In this document: piece by piece, positions 16,567 to 25,318 of the stretch
Layout: each line of letters opens with the position of its first letter
How positions within the stretch are numbered: position 1 is the stretch's first letter
NCBI GenBank assembly: GCA_963824105.1
Contig: CAWGNN010000009.1
Location: 584,980-648,979, forward strand
Direction of reading: 5' to 3'
DNA length: 64,000 nucleotides
From: CAWDVB01 sp963824105
GTDB lineage: Bacteria > Actinomycetota > Actinomycetes > Propionibacteriales > Nocardioidaceae
Position numbers and translations under genes: made by a program
The notes under the pieces: generated by a model
Told to the model about the DNA's origin: nothing
The model's database searches: none
What the model saw: only the letters and a program-made list of their open reading frames with translations

Positions 16567-17821
16567 GCAGATCGAAGGTTCGCAAGCCGTCGCGCACGCC
16601 GTTCAGGTGTGCCGGCCCGAGGTCATCGCCGCCTACCCCATCTCGCCACAGACCCACATCGTCGAGTCGCTCTCGGACCGGGTTCGCACAGGCGACCTGC
16701 AGGGGTGCGAGTACATGATGGTCGAGTCGGAGTTCGGGGCGATGTCGGCCTGCATCGGTGCGTCGGGCGCGGGTGCCCGCGCCTACACCGCAACCTCGTC
16801 CCAGGGCCTGCTCTTCATGGCGGAGGCCCTTTTCAATGCCTCCGGGCTCGGGCTGCCGATCGTGATGACCATCGCCAACCGCGCCCTTGGCGCCCCGATC
16901 AACATCTGGAACGACCACTCCGACTCGATGGCGATGCGTGACTCCGGATGGATCCAGCTCTTCGCGGAGTCCAACCAGGAGGCGGTCGATCTGCACATCC
17001 AGGCGTTCAAGCTGGCCGAGAAGCTCTCGGTGCCGGTGATGGTCTGCATGGACGGCTATGTGCTCACCCACGCCGTCGAGCAGGTCGATCTGCCCTCACA
17101 GGAGGGGGTGGACGCGTTCCTCCCGGCGTTCCAGCCGCGTCAGATGCTTGACCCCGATGACCCGGTGACCATCGGCACGATGGTCGGACCGGAGGCGTTC
17201 TCCGAGGTCAAGTACCTCATGCACGCCAAGCAGATAGCGGCTCTCGACGAGATCCCTCGCATCGCCGAGGAGTTCAAGGAGCAGTTCGGTCGAGACTCCG
17301 GAGGGCTGGTGCGTCCGTACCGCGCCGACGACGCGGAGACGATCGTCGTGGCGCTGGGCTCGGTGCTCGGGACGATCGAGGAGGTCGTGGACTCCATGCG
17401 CGAGGAGGGGACGCCGATCGGAGCGCTGGCGATCTCCTGCTTCCGGCCCTGGCCGCTGGAGGAGGTTCGCGCCGCGCTGCAGCATGCCAAGCGCGTCGTC
17501 GTCGTCGAGCGGGCTTTCGCCGTCGGCGTGGGTGGGATCGTCGGGCAGAACGTCCGGCTAGCGCTCTCCGGCCTTCCGGTCGAGGTCTACGACGTCGTGG
17601 CCGGCCTCGGCGGCAGGGCGATCACCCAGGCATCTCTTCGTGGGCTCTTCGACGACGTAGTGGCGGGCCGGATGGAGATGAGGAAGCTGCACTTCCTTGA
17701 CCTCGACGTCTCCCTCGTCGAGCGCGAGCTCGCTCGAGAGCACCAAGGCATCCGCACCGGTCCGCACGCCGAGAACATGCTGCGGGACCTGGGCACCGTG
17801 GCTTCCGGACCCTTCTCCTGA
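16559..17821 (+). CDS. 2-oxoacid:ferredoxin oxidoreductase, alpha subunit
   Basis: The 420-residue protein begins MLEQIEGSQAVAHAV and has YPISPQTHIVE, the conserved start of the alpha-subunit pyrimidine-side domain, followed by SEFGAMSACIGASGAGARAYTATSSQGL. The C-terminal part (IVVALGSVLGTIEEVVD, then VVVVERAFAVGVGG) is the transketolase-C-like domain. ATG 16559 lies inside the end of the gamma gene with GAGGAG upstream; an in-frame TTG lies two codons earlier. 12 bp separate it from beta. Confidence 0.9.
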   Translation: MLEQIEGSQAVAHAVQVCRPEVIAAYPISPQTHIVESLSDRVRTGDLQGCEYMMVESEFGAMSACIGASGAGARAYTATSSQGLLFMAEALFNASGLGLPIVMTIANRALGAPINIWNDHSDSMAMRDSGWIQLFAESNQEAVDLHIQAFKLAEKLSVPVMVCMDGYVLTHAVEQVDLPSQEGVDAFLPAFQPRQMLDPDDPVTIGTMVGPEAFSEVKYLMHAKQIAALDEIPRIAEEFKEQFGRDSGGLVRPYRADDAETIVVALGSVLGTIEEVVDSMREEGTPIGALAISCFRPWPLEEVRAALQHAKRVVVVERAFAVGVGGIVGQNVRLALSGLPVEVYDVVAGLGGRAITQASLRGLFDDVVAGRMEMRKLHFLDLDVSLVERELAREHQGIRTGPHAENMLRDLGTVASGPFS

Positions 17822-17833
17822 GCGAGGCAATAG

Positions 17834-18832
17834 ATGGCGTACCAAGAGATCAAGCTCTACCAGGTCGGCACGTTCGTCGCCGGCAACCGGCTCCTCGACC
17901 CCGAGCAGCGCTCGGTGCAAGCGCGGATGGGGCGGTCGAACAGCATCACCTCGGGCCACCGGGCGTGTCAGGGGTGCGGTGAGGCACTCGGCGCCCGCTT
18001 CGTCCTCGACGCGGCGATGCGTGCCACCGACGGGAAGATGATCGCGGTCAACTCGACGGGTTGCCTGGAGGTCTTCTCCACGCCGTATCCGGAGTCGTCG
18101 TGGCAGGTTCCATGGCTGCACTCCCTGTTCGGAAACGGCCCCGCGGTGGCGGCCGGCGCCGCTGCGGCGCTGAAGGCCAAGGGACGCGAGGACATCCGGG
18201 TGGTCGGCCAGGCCGGGGACGGTGGCACCGTCGACATCGGGTTCGGGACGTTGTCGGGCATGTTCGAGCGGAACGACGACGTGTTGTTCGTCTGCTACGA
18301 CAACGGCGGCTACATGAACACCGGCGTGCAGCGCTCCAGCGCGACCCCCGCAGGGGCGCGGACCGCCAACACCAAGGCTCTCGGCGAGGAGCCCGGCAAC
18401 GCGTTCGGGCAGGGCAAGTTCGTCCCCCGGATCGCGATGGCGCACGACATCCCCTACGTCGCGACCGCCACCGTCGCAGACCTGCGTGACCTGGAGTACA
18501 AGGTCGAGAAGGCGATGAGCTTCCACGGTGCCCGCTATCTCCACGTCTTGGTCCCCTGCCCGCTCGGCTGGGGCGCCCAGCCGTCGGAGACGATCAAGCT
18601 GGCCCGGCTGGCGAAGGAGACCGGGCTCTTCCCCGTCTTCGGAGCGGAGCACGGTGAGGTCACCGAGGTTTCGAAGATCCGCAGTAAGCAGCCGGTCGAG
18701 GAGTATCTGCGCCCGCAGAAGCGGTACGCGCACCTCTTCGGAGACCCCGGTCGACCGGACCTGTTGGCCCGCTTGCAGCAGGAGGCCGACAAGAACATCG
18801 CCCGCTACGGACTCGTGGAGGAGGACGCCTGA
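17834..18832 (+). CDS. 2-oxoacid:ferredoxin oxidoreductase, beta subunit (thiamine diphosphate binding)
   Basis: The 332-residue catalytic subunit binds thiamine diphosphate and a [4Fe-4S] cluster. Cys45 and Cys48 (ACQGCGEAL), Cys77 (STGCLE) and the Cys of CPLGW are the expected cluster ligands. VVGQAGDGGTVDIGFG followed by DNGGYMNTGVQRS is the GDG...NN-type cofactor motif. The last base of its stop is the first base of the next gene's ATG (TGATG), so translation is coupled. Confidence 0.92.
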   Translation: MAYQEIKLYQVGTFVAGNRLLDPEQRSVQARMGRSNSITSGHRACQGCGEALGARFVLDAAMRATDGKMIAVNSTGCLEVFSTPYPESSWQVPWLHSLFGNGPAVAAGAAAALKAKGREDIRVVGQAGDGGTVDIGFGTLSGMFERNDDVLFVCYDNGGYMNTGVQRSSATPAGARTANTKALGEEPGNAFGQGKFVPRIAMAHDIPYVATATVADLRDLEYKVEKAMSFHGARYLHVLVPCPLGWGAQPSETIKLARLAKETGLFPVFGAEHGEVTEVSKIRSKQPVEEYLRPQKRYAHLFGDPGRPDLLARLQQEADKNIARYGLVEEDA

Positions 18833-20460
18833 TGGAGAAGCCGTTCGCGATCACCCTGGACGTCGCCACCAGCAAGGCGAACAAGACCGGGTCGTGGCGC
18901 ACCGAGCGCGCCGTCTACGTGGACTCCATGCCGCCGTGCAACAACGCCTGTCCGGCCGGCGAGAACATCCAGTCCTGGCTCTATGAGGCCGAGGAGGGCG
19001 GGGAAGCCTACGAGCGCGCCTGGCGCCGGATCATGGAGGAGAATCCCTTCCCCGCGATCATGGGCCGGGTCTGCTACCACCCGTGCCAGGACGTCTGCAA
19101 CCGAGGCGACCTCGACGAGGCGGTCGGCATCAACTCGGTCGAGCGGTTCCTCGGCGACGAGGCGCTGCGCGAGGGCTGGTCGGTGTCGGTGGACGTGCCG
19201 CGTTCGGGCAAGCGGGTGCTGGTGATCGGCGCCGGTCCCTCCGGCCTCTCCGCGGCGTACCACCTGGCCCGTCGCGGTCACGAGGTCACCATCAAGGAGT
19301 CCGGTCCGCTGGCCGGAGGCATGATGCGGTGGGGCATTCCGCGCTACCGACTCGGCCGAGACATCCTCGACGCCGAGGTGCAGCGGATCCTTGACCTCGG
19401 TGTGCACCTGGAGCTCGAGTCGAAGGTCACCGACCTGCCCGCGCTGGCCGAGCAGTTCGACGCGACCTTCCTCGCGGTCGGCGCCCAGCTCGGCAAACGC
19501 GCCTACATCCCGGCCGGCTCCGCGTCCCACGTGGTCGACGCGGTGAGCATGCTGCACGGCGTGGAGGAGGGGGAGAAGCCGTTGCTGGGGCGCAGGGTCG
19601 CGGTGTACGGCGGCGGCAACACCGCGATGGACGCCGCCCGCACGGCCAAGCGACTGGGCGCCGACGAGGCGATCGTCGTCTACCGCCGCAACAAGGACCG
19701 GATGCCCGCCCACGAGTCGGAGTTCATGGAGGCCGAGGAGGAGGGCGTGGTCTTCAAGTGGCTGACCACGATCACCCAGGTGGACCAAGGTTCGCTGCGC
19801 ATCGAGAAGATGGAGCTCGACGACACCGGGTTCCCCCAACCCACCGGCGAGTACGAGGAGCTCGAAGCCGACTCGCTCGTCCTTGCTCTCGGGCAGGAGG
19901 CCGATCTGTCCCTGCTCGAGGGCGTTGAGGGACTCGTCGTCGAGGACGGGGTCCTCCAGGTCGGGCCGGACATGATGACCGGACACCCGGGCATCTTCGC
20001 CGGAGGTGACATGGTCCCCTTCGAGCGCTCGGTGACGGTTGCCGTCGGACACGGCAAGAAGGCCGCGAAGAACATCGACGACTACCTGGCCGGACGGGCG
20101 CACCAGGTGAAGGCTGTGTCTGGCATCGCGACGTTCGACACTCTCAACACGTGGTACTACTCCGACGCGTCTCGCAGCCACCGGCCGCAGCTGGAGCGGG
20201 CCCGCCGGGAGTCGACCTTCGACGAGGTCGTCCTCGGTCTCGACGAGGGTACGGCGCTGTACGAGGCGCGTCGGTGCATGTCCTGCGGCAACTGCTTCAG
20301 CTGTGACAACTGCTACGGAGTCTGCCCGGACAACGCGGTGATCAAGCTTGGCCGGCCGGGGGAGAAGTACCTGATCGACCTCGACTACTGCAAGGGCTGT
20401 GGCCTGTGCGCCGCCGAGTGTCCGGCCGGAGCGATCAAGATGGTCCCCGAGGAGATCTGA
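18832..20460 (+). CDS. GltD-like NAD(P)H/FAD oxidoreductase fused to a two-[4Fe-4S] ferredoxin domain
   Basis: The 542-residue fusion has three parts. Residues 36-89 hold the CNNAC and CYHPCQDVC cluster ligands of GltD-type proteins. Residues ~122-430 are the flavoprotein core with an FAD fold (VIGAGPSGLSAAYHLARRG) and a second nucleotide fold (VAVYGGGNTAMDAARTAKR). The last ~80 residues are a bacterial 2x[4Fe-4S] ferredoxin (CMSCGNCFSCDNC, then CKGCGLCAAECP), the usual delta-subunit module of these oxidoreductases. It could pass electrons between the oxidoreductase, ferredoxin and NAD(P)H. Direction is unknown. Overlaps beta by one base. Confidence 0.88.
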   Translation: MEKPFAITLDVATSKANKTGSWRTERAVYVDSMPPCNNACPAGENIQSWLYEAEEGGEAYERAWRRIMEENPFPAIMGRVCYHPCQDVCNRGDLDEAVGINSVERFLGDEALREGWSVSVDVPRSGKRVLVIGAGPSGLSAAYHLARRGHEVTIKESGPLAGGMMRWGIPRYRLGRDILDAEVQRILDLGVHLELESKVTDLPALAEQFDATFLAVGAQLGKRAYIPAGSASHVVDAVSMLHGVEEGEKPLLGRRVAVYGGGNTAMDAARTAKRLGADEAIVVYRRNKDRMPAHESEFMEAEEEGVVFKWLTTITQVDQGSLRIEKMELDDTGFPQPTGEYEELEADSLVLALGQEADLSLLEGVEGLVVEDGVLQVGPDMMTGHPGIFAGGDMVPFERSVTVAVGHGKKAAKNIDDYLAGRAHQVKAVSGIATFDTLNTWYYSDASRSHRPQLERARRESTFDEVVLGLDEGTALYEARRCMSCGNCFSCDNCYGVCPDNAVIKLGRPGEKYLIDLDYCKGCGLCAAECPAGAIKMVPEEI

Positions 20461-20578
20461 CCCGGCCTCCGACCCGGGGAGCTTCGGGCCGGTGCCGTAC
20501 CACCGTGTCGGCCCACCCTTGCCGTGAGACCTGGACAAGACCAGAATCGGTAGGCGGTTCTCCCGCGAGGAGGTGGCC

Positions 20579-21010
20579 ATGCCGGTGGCATCGCGGACCA
20601 TCAGGATCAATCGCCCCTGTGAGGACGTCTTCGCCTTCTTCACCGACGTGAGGAATGACCGGGTCTGGCGCCCCCATCTGGTGACGGCCGACGGCCCGTC
20701 GAAGCCGCGGGCCGGCTCGCTCATCCATGAGACGTTCGCCGGCCCAGGGCATCGCGAGGTTCCGGCGGATATCCGAGTGACCGTCTGCGAGCCGCCCGAG
20801 CGCTACGCATTCGAGGTGCTCAACGGGCCGGTGCGTCCGCACTGTCAGTTCGTCTTCAGCCGGGCCGATGGCGGCACCGATGTGACCTTGCGTCTGACTG
20901 CCGAGGTTGGCGGGATCAAGGGCCTCTTCACCCGCGCTGCCGTCCGGAGGGCGCTGGAGGCCGAGGTGGCAGGGCTCGACCTGGTGAAGGAGACCCTCGA
21001 GACCGGCTGA
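20579..21010 (+). CDS. SRPBCC (START-like) small-ligand-binding protein
   Basis: The 143-residue protein fits a polyketide-cyclase/SRPBCC fold: RTIRINRPCEDVFAFFTDV at the start, WRPHL, a central strand set and a C-terminal amphipathic helix (EAEVAGLDLVKETLE). Such proteins bind hydrophobic ligands or chaperone cofactors. ATG 20579 is chosen over GTG 20573 because GAGGAGG ends 7 nt upstream of it. It lies 118 bp after the oxidoreductase operon and converges on the serpin gene. Confidence 0.8.
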   Translation: MPVASRTIRINRPCEDVFAFFTDVRNDRVWRPHLVTADGPSKPRAGSLIHETFAGPGHREVPADIRVTVCEPPERYAFEVLNGPVRPHCQFVFSRADGGTDVTLRLTAEVGGIKGLFTRAAVRRALEAEVAGLDLVKETLETG

Positions 21011-21026
21011 AGCCGCGCCGGAGGAC

Positions 21027-22325
21027 TCAGGCAGTCGGGTCCATGACACGACCGACGAACAGCGGCGTGGTGTTGGCGACATCGTGGATGACGAAGAGGA
21101 AGGGACGGTCGACGACCATCTCGAACCCGACTTGAGCGGCGGTCGCGCCCGCGACGACGGCCGTGGCGGCGGCCGCCTCGGTGCCCTCCTCGTCGACGGC
21201 GATGAACACTTCGTGCAGCACCGCCTGGACGTAGAGCTGCTCCTCGGTGGTCATCCCCGAGAGGTCGGCGCGCCCCGAGTCGAAGGCGAGCTTCATACCG
21301 ATGCTCTCCAGGGCCTGGGCCAGGGGACTCTGGGTCCGGAACGACCACTTCGGCAGGGTCAGGTCCACAGCCCCGCCGTTCTTGACGGCGAGCAGTCTGT
21401 TGAGGTGGCCGGAGGTGGCGAGCGACCAGACGGAAGCCAGCTTCCCGGGGCGAGGAAGGACGATGCTCATCGCGAGCTCCTCGCCGGCGTAGGGCAGCCG
21501 CACAGTCTGCCAGTCGTCGTGCTCAACCGCCCCGACGTTCTCGACGAGGTTCCTCATCATGTCCGCGGTAGTGGTCTTTCCGTCGGCAAGGTGGAAGTCC
21601 CCGGGTTGTGTCCTGGACTTGTCGAACTTGTTGAACCAGGGAGCTTTGAAGTAGAGCGCGTTGACCAGGGTGAGCCGAGTGAGCACATCGAACACGCCCT
21701 CGGGGATGAGCGCGGGAATCCGGTCGTGGGTCTGGTCGGCGACCCAGGAGTTGATCGTGGTGCGACACGCCTCCGGGTCGGCCTTGTAGTCGACCATCCG
21801 GATGGGGGCGTCGTAGTAGGCCTTGACCGCGTCGAGGAAGGCGGGCTCCCACGCGGTGTCGAGCTGCCCGAAAAGCGAGTTCGCCGTGGTCAGATCCACC
21901 GTGCCGGCCTTGCCGTAGGAGTTCTTCCGCTCACCGGTCAGCCCGTCGAGGTGGTGGATCAGGGCCGCCATCCCCTCGTTCAGACCGGCGGTCTGGTCGC
22001 CCCCGAGAACGTCCAGCATCTGGGTCCGGGTGGCCCCCTTGGCGCCGTTGACCGTCATGGCGAGCGCAAGCGCGATCGAGTAAGGCGAGAGGGCGAGGTT
22101 GCCCGGCGCGGAGTCCAGTCGGCCGAGGAGCGCGGCACCGAGGTCGGTCATGCCCGTGACGGCCGGGCCGATCTTGCTCGGATCTCCGACGCTGAAGGCG
22201 ACGTCTGAGGAAGCCAGCGCGAAGCCACCGGGGCTCGATCCGCCGCAGGACGTGAGCAGGGGTGCACCGAGGGTGGCCAGTCCGCCGAGTCCGGCGAGTT
22301 GGAGGAGGGTTCGTCGACTCATCAT
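21027..22325 (-). CDS. Serpin-family lipoprotein (predicted serine-protease inhibitor)
   Basis: The 432-residue protein has a Tat-like SRRTLLQLAGL start and a lipobox LTSC, so it should be exported and lipid-anchored at the cell surface. The serpin fold is clear: LALSPYSIALALAMTVNGA, TTANSLFGQ, LVNALYFKAPW, then VDRPFLFVIHD and PLFVGRVMDP. The reactive-loop hinge EEGTEAAAATAVV fits inhibitory serpins (small residues P12-P9). Counting from the hinge places P1-P1' near Thr-Ala, which would favour elastase-like proteases. Starts at ATG 22325 or the next ATG; no strong ribosome site. Follows the MFS gene by 13 bp, probably cotranscribed. Confidence 0.92.
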   Translation of the reverse strand: MMSRRTLLQLAGLGGLATLGAPLLTSCGGSSPGGFALASSDVAFSVGDPSKIGPAVTGMTDLGAALLGRLDSAPGNLALSPYSIALALAMTVNGAKGATRTQMLDVLGGDQTAGLNEGMAALIHHLDGLTGERKNSYGKAGTVDLTTANSLFGQLDTAWEPAFLDAVKAYYDAPIRMVDYKADPEACRTTINSWVADQTHDRIPALIPEGVFDVLTRLTLVNALYFKAPWFNKFDKSRTQPGDFHLADGKTTTADMMRNLVENVGAVEHDDWQTVRLPYAGEELAMSIVLPRPGKLASVWSLATSGHLNRLLAVKNGGAVDLTLPKWSFRTQSPLAQALESIGMKLAFDSGRADLSGMTTEEQLYVQAVLHEVFIAVDEEGTEAAAATAVVAGATAAQVGFEMVVDRPFLFVIHDVANTTPLFVGRVMDPTA

Positions 22326-22338
22326 GAGGATCGGACGT

Positions 22339-23709
22339 TCAGGAGGCGGGGATGGTTCCGCGGCGTGCGGCCACGGCGAGATGGGCCTGTTGGGCGACGG
22401 CCCGGGTGACGGGATAGGCCCAGAACATGGCCGTCCCCACGATCCCGATCAGCGCCGGAATCACGCTCATCGAGATCAGTACCGCCCGGATGGCCTGGGC
22501 CGACTGGATCTCGCGGTTTCCGTCGAAGCCCCCCCAGCCGATCACATAGCCGACGATGCCCCCACCGATCCCGGACCCCGCCTTGACAGCGAAGGAGGCC
22601 ATGGCGGCCAGGGTCGCCTCGGCTCGGTAGCCGTGCAGCCACTCGACGTAGTCGGTGAGCTCGGCGAGCATCACGTAGTTGAGCGAGGTCACGCCGCCGA
22701 ACCCCACGCCGGTCAGGGCGAAGAGTGCCATGACCAAGATGACGTCCCCCTTGGGGACGAAGTAGAGGGAGCCGAGCCCGACGATCGAGGAGGCCAGGCC
22801 GACCACGTACCACGGCTTGAGGCCGTGGAGCCGCGCGAGGGCCGGGAAGCCGATCGCGCTGACTCCCATCGGGATCAGCATGACGACCGCCGCGACCGAG
22901 AAGAGGTTCCTGTCCCCCATGTAGTAGATGAAGTAGAAGGGCCCGGCCGCGGTCAGTGCGCCACTCGCCGAGTGGACCGCGACCTTGCAGCCGAGCAGGA
23001 TCGGGACTGCCCAGTCGGAGAAGAAGACACGGCGCAACTCGGCGAGGCCGTAGCGGTGGTTGGAGATCGGGACCACTCTCTCGCGGACCGTTGCGACGAG
23101 GGCGATCACCAGGAGCAACCCCACGGTCGCTACCGCGATGCCGTAGATCGCCCAGGCGCTGCGCCCGCCACCCAGCCAGTGGATGGTGGGGAGGGTTGCC
23201 ACGGAGGCCAGAGCCGCGGACAGCAACGTGGTGAGGCCCACGAGCCCGGCGAGCTGGGACCGCGTCCGCGAGTCCTCGCTGATCGCGGGCACCAACGACA
23301 CCAGGGGGATGGCCACCGTGCTGATCCCCGCTCCCATCAGCGGGTAGGCGATCCAGGCCACCAACAACGGGTTGGCGAGGTAGCCGGGGAGGGCGAAGAA
23401 CGCGACCACACCGAGTGCCGCGAGCGCCCCGCCGATCAGGGTGTAGGGCCGGAACCGGCCCCAGCGTGTCCGCGGCAGGTGATCGACCGTGTAGCCGATC
23501 ACCGAGTCGATGACGCCGTCGATGATCCGGGCCACCAGCAGCATGGTGGCGACCGCGGCGGCGCTCAGCGCCAGGTCGTCGGTCAGGTAGACCAGCACGA
23601 AGCCCGCGGCAGCGTTCATCAAGAAGGTCCCCGCGGAGCCGCCGAAGAAGGCGAGCTTCTCGCCCAGCCGGGGGCCGTCTGAGATGCCGGCGGGTCGGGC
23701 GCTGGTCAC
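22339..23709 (-). CDS. MFS transporter, GPH-like (glycoside-pentoside-hexuronide:cation symporter) family
   Basis: The protein has about twelve membrane helices and the GPH pattern: GEKLAFFGGSAGTFLMN at the start, RIIDGVIDSVIGYTVD and TRWGRFRPYTLIG in the first loop, and a long central cytoplasmic loop. Substrate probably a sugar or glycoside; relatives also carry lipids. The start is uncertain: GTG 23709 and GTG 23718 are both in frame without good ribosome sites, and the open frame runs to 23826. It is upstream of the serpin gene on the same strand. Confidence 0.8.
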   Translation of the reverse strand: MTSARPAGISDGPRLGEKLAFFGGSAGTFLMNAAAGFVLVYLTDDLALSAAAVATMLLVARIIDGVIDSVIGYTVDHLPRTRWGRFRPYTLIGGALAALGVVAFFALPGYLANPLLVAWIAYPLMGAGISTVAIPLVSLVPAISEDSRTRSQLAGLVGLTTLLSAALASVATLPTIHWLGGGRSAWAIYGIAVATVGLLLVIALVATVRERVVPISNHRYGLAELRRVFFSDWAVPILLGCKVAVHSASGALTAAGPFYFIYYMGDRNLFSVAAVVMLIPMGVSAIGFPALARLHGLKPWYVVGLASSIVGLGSLYFVPKGDVILVMALFALTGVGFGGVTSLNYVMLAELTDYVEWLHGYRAEATLAAMASFAVKAGSGIGGGIVGYVIGWGGFDGNREIQSAQAIRAVLISMSVIPALIGIVGTAMFWAYPVTRAVAQQAHLAVAARRGTIPAS

Positions 23710-23933
23710 CCGGGCCACGCTACTGGCTGCGTTGCGCCGCGATCGTCCCGCGCCCAGGGGAGGCCGAGACCGGAGAGGAGGAGGCCCCAGCAGCGCCCTG
23801 CTACACCCCTTATGTCTGGTTTGCACTGATCAACACATGCACAATCCTGCAGAATCAATATCGCCGAACCCCTTGGCTTGCAGGTTCATGCACCTCACAA
23901 TCGAAGTGCAAGGAACGGATTGGGAGGTCCGAG
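23710..23933. promoter_or_regulatory. Divergent promoter region, AT-richer than surroundings
   Basis: The region between the MFS gene and the first member of the small-protein family has a 70-bp stretch (23815-23885) with clearly lower GC. The heptamer CATGCAC occurs twice (near 23836 and 23888), each followed within a few bases by ACAAT. These could be regulator sites, but no -35/-10 pair is decisive. Confidence 0.4.
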
Positions 23934-24506
23934 ATGAGCTACGTGCGAGAAGTCGTGGAGAGCTCAGCCGCCTGGGAGGGGCTGAGAAGAGTCGCCTCGG
24001 CAGAACACTGGAGCTCGGTGGTGCGGGCCCGTTTCGGGTCCAACCGCCAGCCGACGTACGTGCACGGCAACCCGACAGGGCGCCCCCACCCTGCCGTGAG
24101 TCTCGGCAGCCTCCTCGAGCTGCGCTCAGCCATCCAACGCAACGCCTCGCCGGCCGGCCCCCAGCAGTTGGCCGCGATGCAGGCGGTTGTGCAGGATCGG
24201 CTGATCGACAGCGGTCTGGTGTCCACGGTCGAGGTCGAACGGACCGAGGACACCGATCATCTGGTGATCGCGCTGTGTGACTTCCCAGCGGGACGCGGCA
24301 CTATGGAACAGGTCGCGGCCCGGCTGGAGTGGATCTGGGATAGCCAGATCCGCTACCGCTTCTGGGAGGCTCACTCACTGTCGATCTACGCCGACCAGAT
24401 CGAGCTGTCAGCGGCTACTCGGCCCGACGCCACCGGGAACTACGTGACCCTCCACCTGGTCGCGCAGAACCCCCCCTTCCCGGGGCAGCGGACCGGAGGC
24501 TCCTAG
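23934..24506 (+). CDS. Unrecognised protein, family member 1 of a local duplication
   Basis: The 190-residue soluble protein is unknown to me. Residues ~62-185 align throughout with the product of 24796-25203: both share QxNASP, VEVE(R/Q)TE, LVI(A/G)LC, a (Y/F)xFWEAH motif, AATRPD and YVT(L/V)HLVAQ. It has an extra Arg-rich N-terminal stretch of about 60 residues. The pattern of short strands and one helix suggests a small alpha/beta fold. ATG 23934 follows GGGAGG by 9 nt. No signal peptide or membrane segment. Confidence 0.75.
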   Translation: MSYVREVVESSAAWEGLRRVASAEHWSSVVRARFGSNRQPTYVHGNPTGRPHPAVSLGSLLELRSAIQRNASPAGPQQLAAMQAVVQDRLIDSGLVSTVEVERTEDTDHLVIALCDFPAGRGTMEQVAARLEWIWDSQIRYRFWEAHSLSIYADQIELSAATRPDATGNYVTLHLVAQNPPFPGQRTGGS

Positions 24507-24516
24507 TCCGTAGCCA

Positions 24517-24632
24517 GGGCACCACCACCGTCTCGCGCCGCGAGCTCGCCCCGGAATTCCCCCAACCGGGACGGCTGGATCCGCTCACGAACGGATGTGC
24601 GGCACGATGTCGTCACAGCGGTGGTGGTGCCC
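24517..24632. repeat. Perfect 14-bp inverted repeat spanning 88 bp
   Basis: GGGCACCACCACCG at 24517-24530 is matched exactly by its reverse complement at 24619-24632. A second palindrome (CCCCGCTC / GAGCGGGG, 24636-24653) follows immediately. The transcript could fold into a long hairpin between the two family genes, perhaps ending transcription of the first. No gene lies in 24507-24795. Confidence 0.75.
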
Positions 24633-24795
24633 CGGCCCCGCTCCCGAGCGGGGTTCCGGGCCGCATTCCCGACTGGAGCCGGCCGAATGGCCACCCTCAC
24701 GAGCGCTGACGTCTAATCCTGAAGGTCTGCAATGAACTCGCGCGGTGCGCGCGTCAAGGGGTGACAAACGGACATTTCGGCGTCATCATTGTGCT

Positions 24796-25203
24796 ATGGA
24801 GATGGTGACCTATCACCAGCTCCGGACAGCAGTACAGCAGAATGCGTCGCCAGGGGTGGGGGCACAACTGGCTTTGGTCGAGAAATCACTGCGCAACGAG
24901 TTGGAAGCCAGTGAATTCTTCTCCAAGGTCGAGGTCGAGCAGACCGAGAACCCCGACAGCCTGGTGATCGGCCTCTGCGAGTACCGGCCGGAGTTGGACG
25001 AGCAAACGGTTGCGTCGCGCCTCGAGGACCTGTGGCGCCACGCTGTGGCGTACCAGTTCTGGGAGGCTCACACCACGTATGTGGAGGTGTCCCACGTGGA
25101 GTTCGAGGCGGCAACCCGCCCGGACTCGACCGGCAGATACGTGACGGTGCATCTGGTTGCGCAACGAGCCCAGGTGCCCGCGCAGCGGGTGGCGTCGGAC
25201 TAG
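24796..25203 (+). CDS. Unrecognised protein, family member 2
   Basis: The 135-residue protein corresponds to the conserved core of the 23934-24506 product without its N-terminal extension. Shared features are QNASP near residue 14, VEVEQTE, LVIGLCEY, FWEAH, EAATRPDS and YVTVHLVAQ. The start is likely ATG 24796: GTGACA, 17 bp, CATCAT and a 6-nt gap precede it, consistent with a leaderless transcript. A strong terminator follows at 25234. Function unknown. Confidence 0.75.
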   Translation: MEMVTYHQLRTAVQQNASPGVGAQLALVEKSLRNELEASEFFSKVEVEQTENPDSLVIGLCEYRPELDEQTVASRLEDLWRHAVAYQFWEAHTTYVEVSHVEFEAATRPDSTGRYVTVHLVAQRAQVPAQRVASD

Positions 25204-25233
25204 TTCCTGCCCATTCGATCCTCAGCGATTGTG

Positions 25234-25266
25234 GGTGCTGCCGGACGAAGTCCGGCAGCACCTTTT
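25234..25266 (+). terminator. Rho-independent terminator after family member 2
   Basis: A perfect 13-bp stem (GGTGCTGCCGGAC / GTCCGGCAGCACC) with a GAA loop is followed by TTTT. It lies 31 bp past the stop codon of the upstream gene. Confidence 0.93.
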
Positions 25267-25318
25267 CCGTGCCCGAGTCGAGCCAGGAATCGGTTGAGCC
25301 AGGAATTGCCACGTCTTT

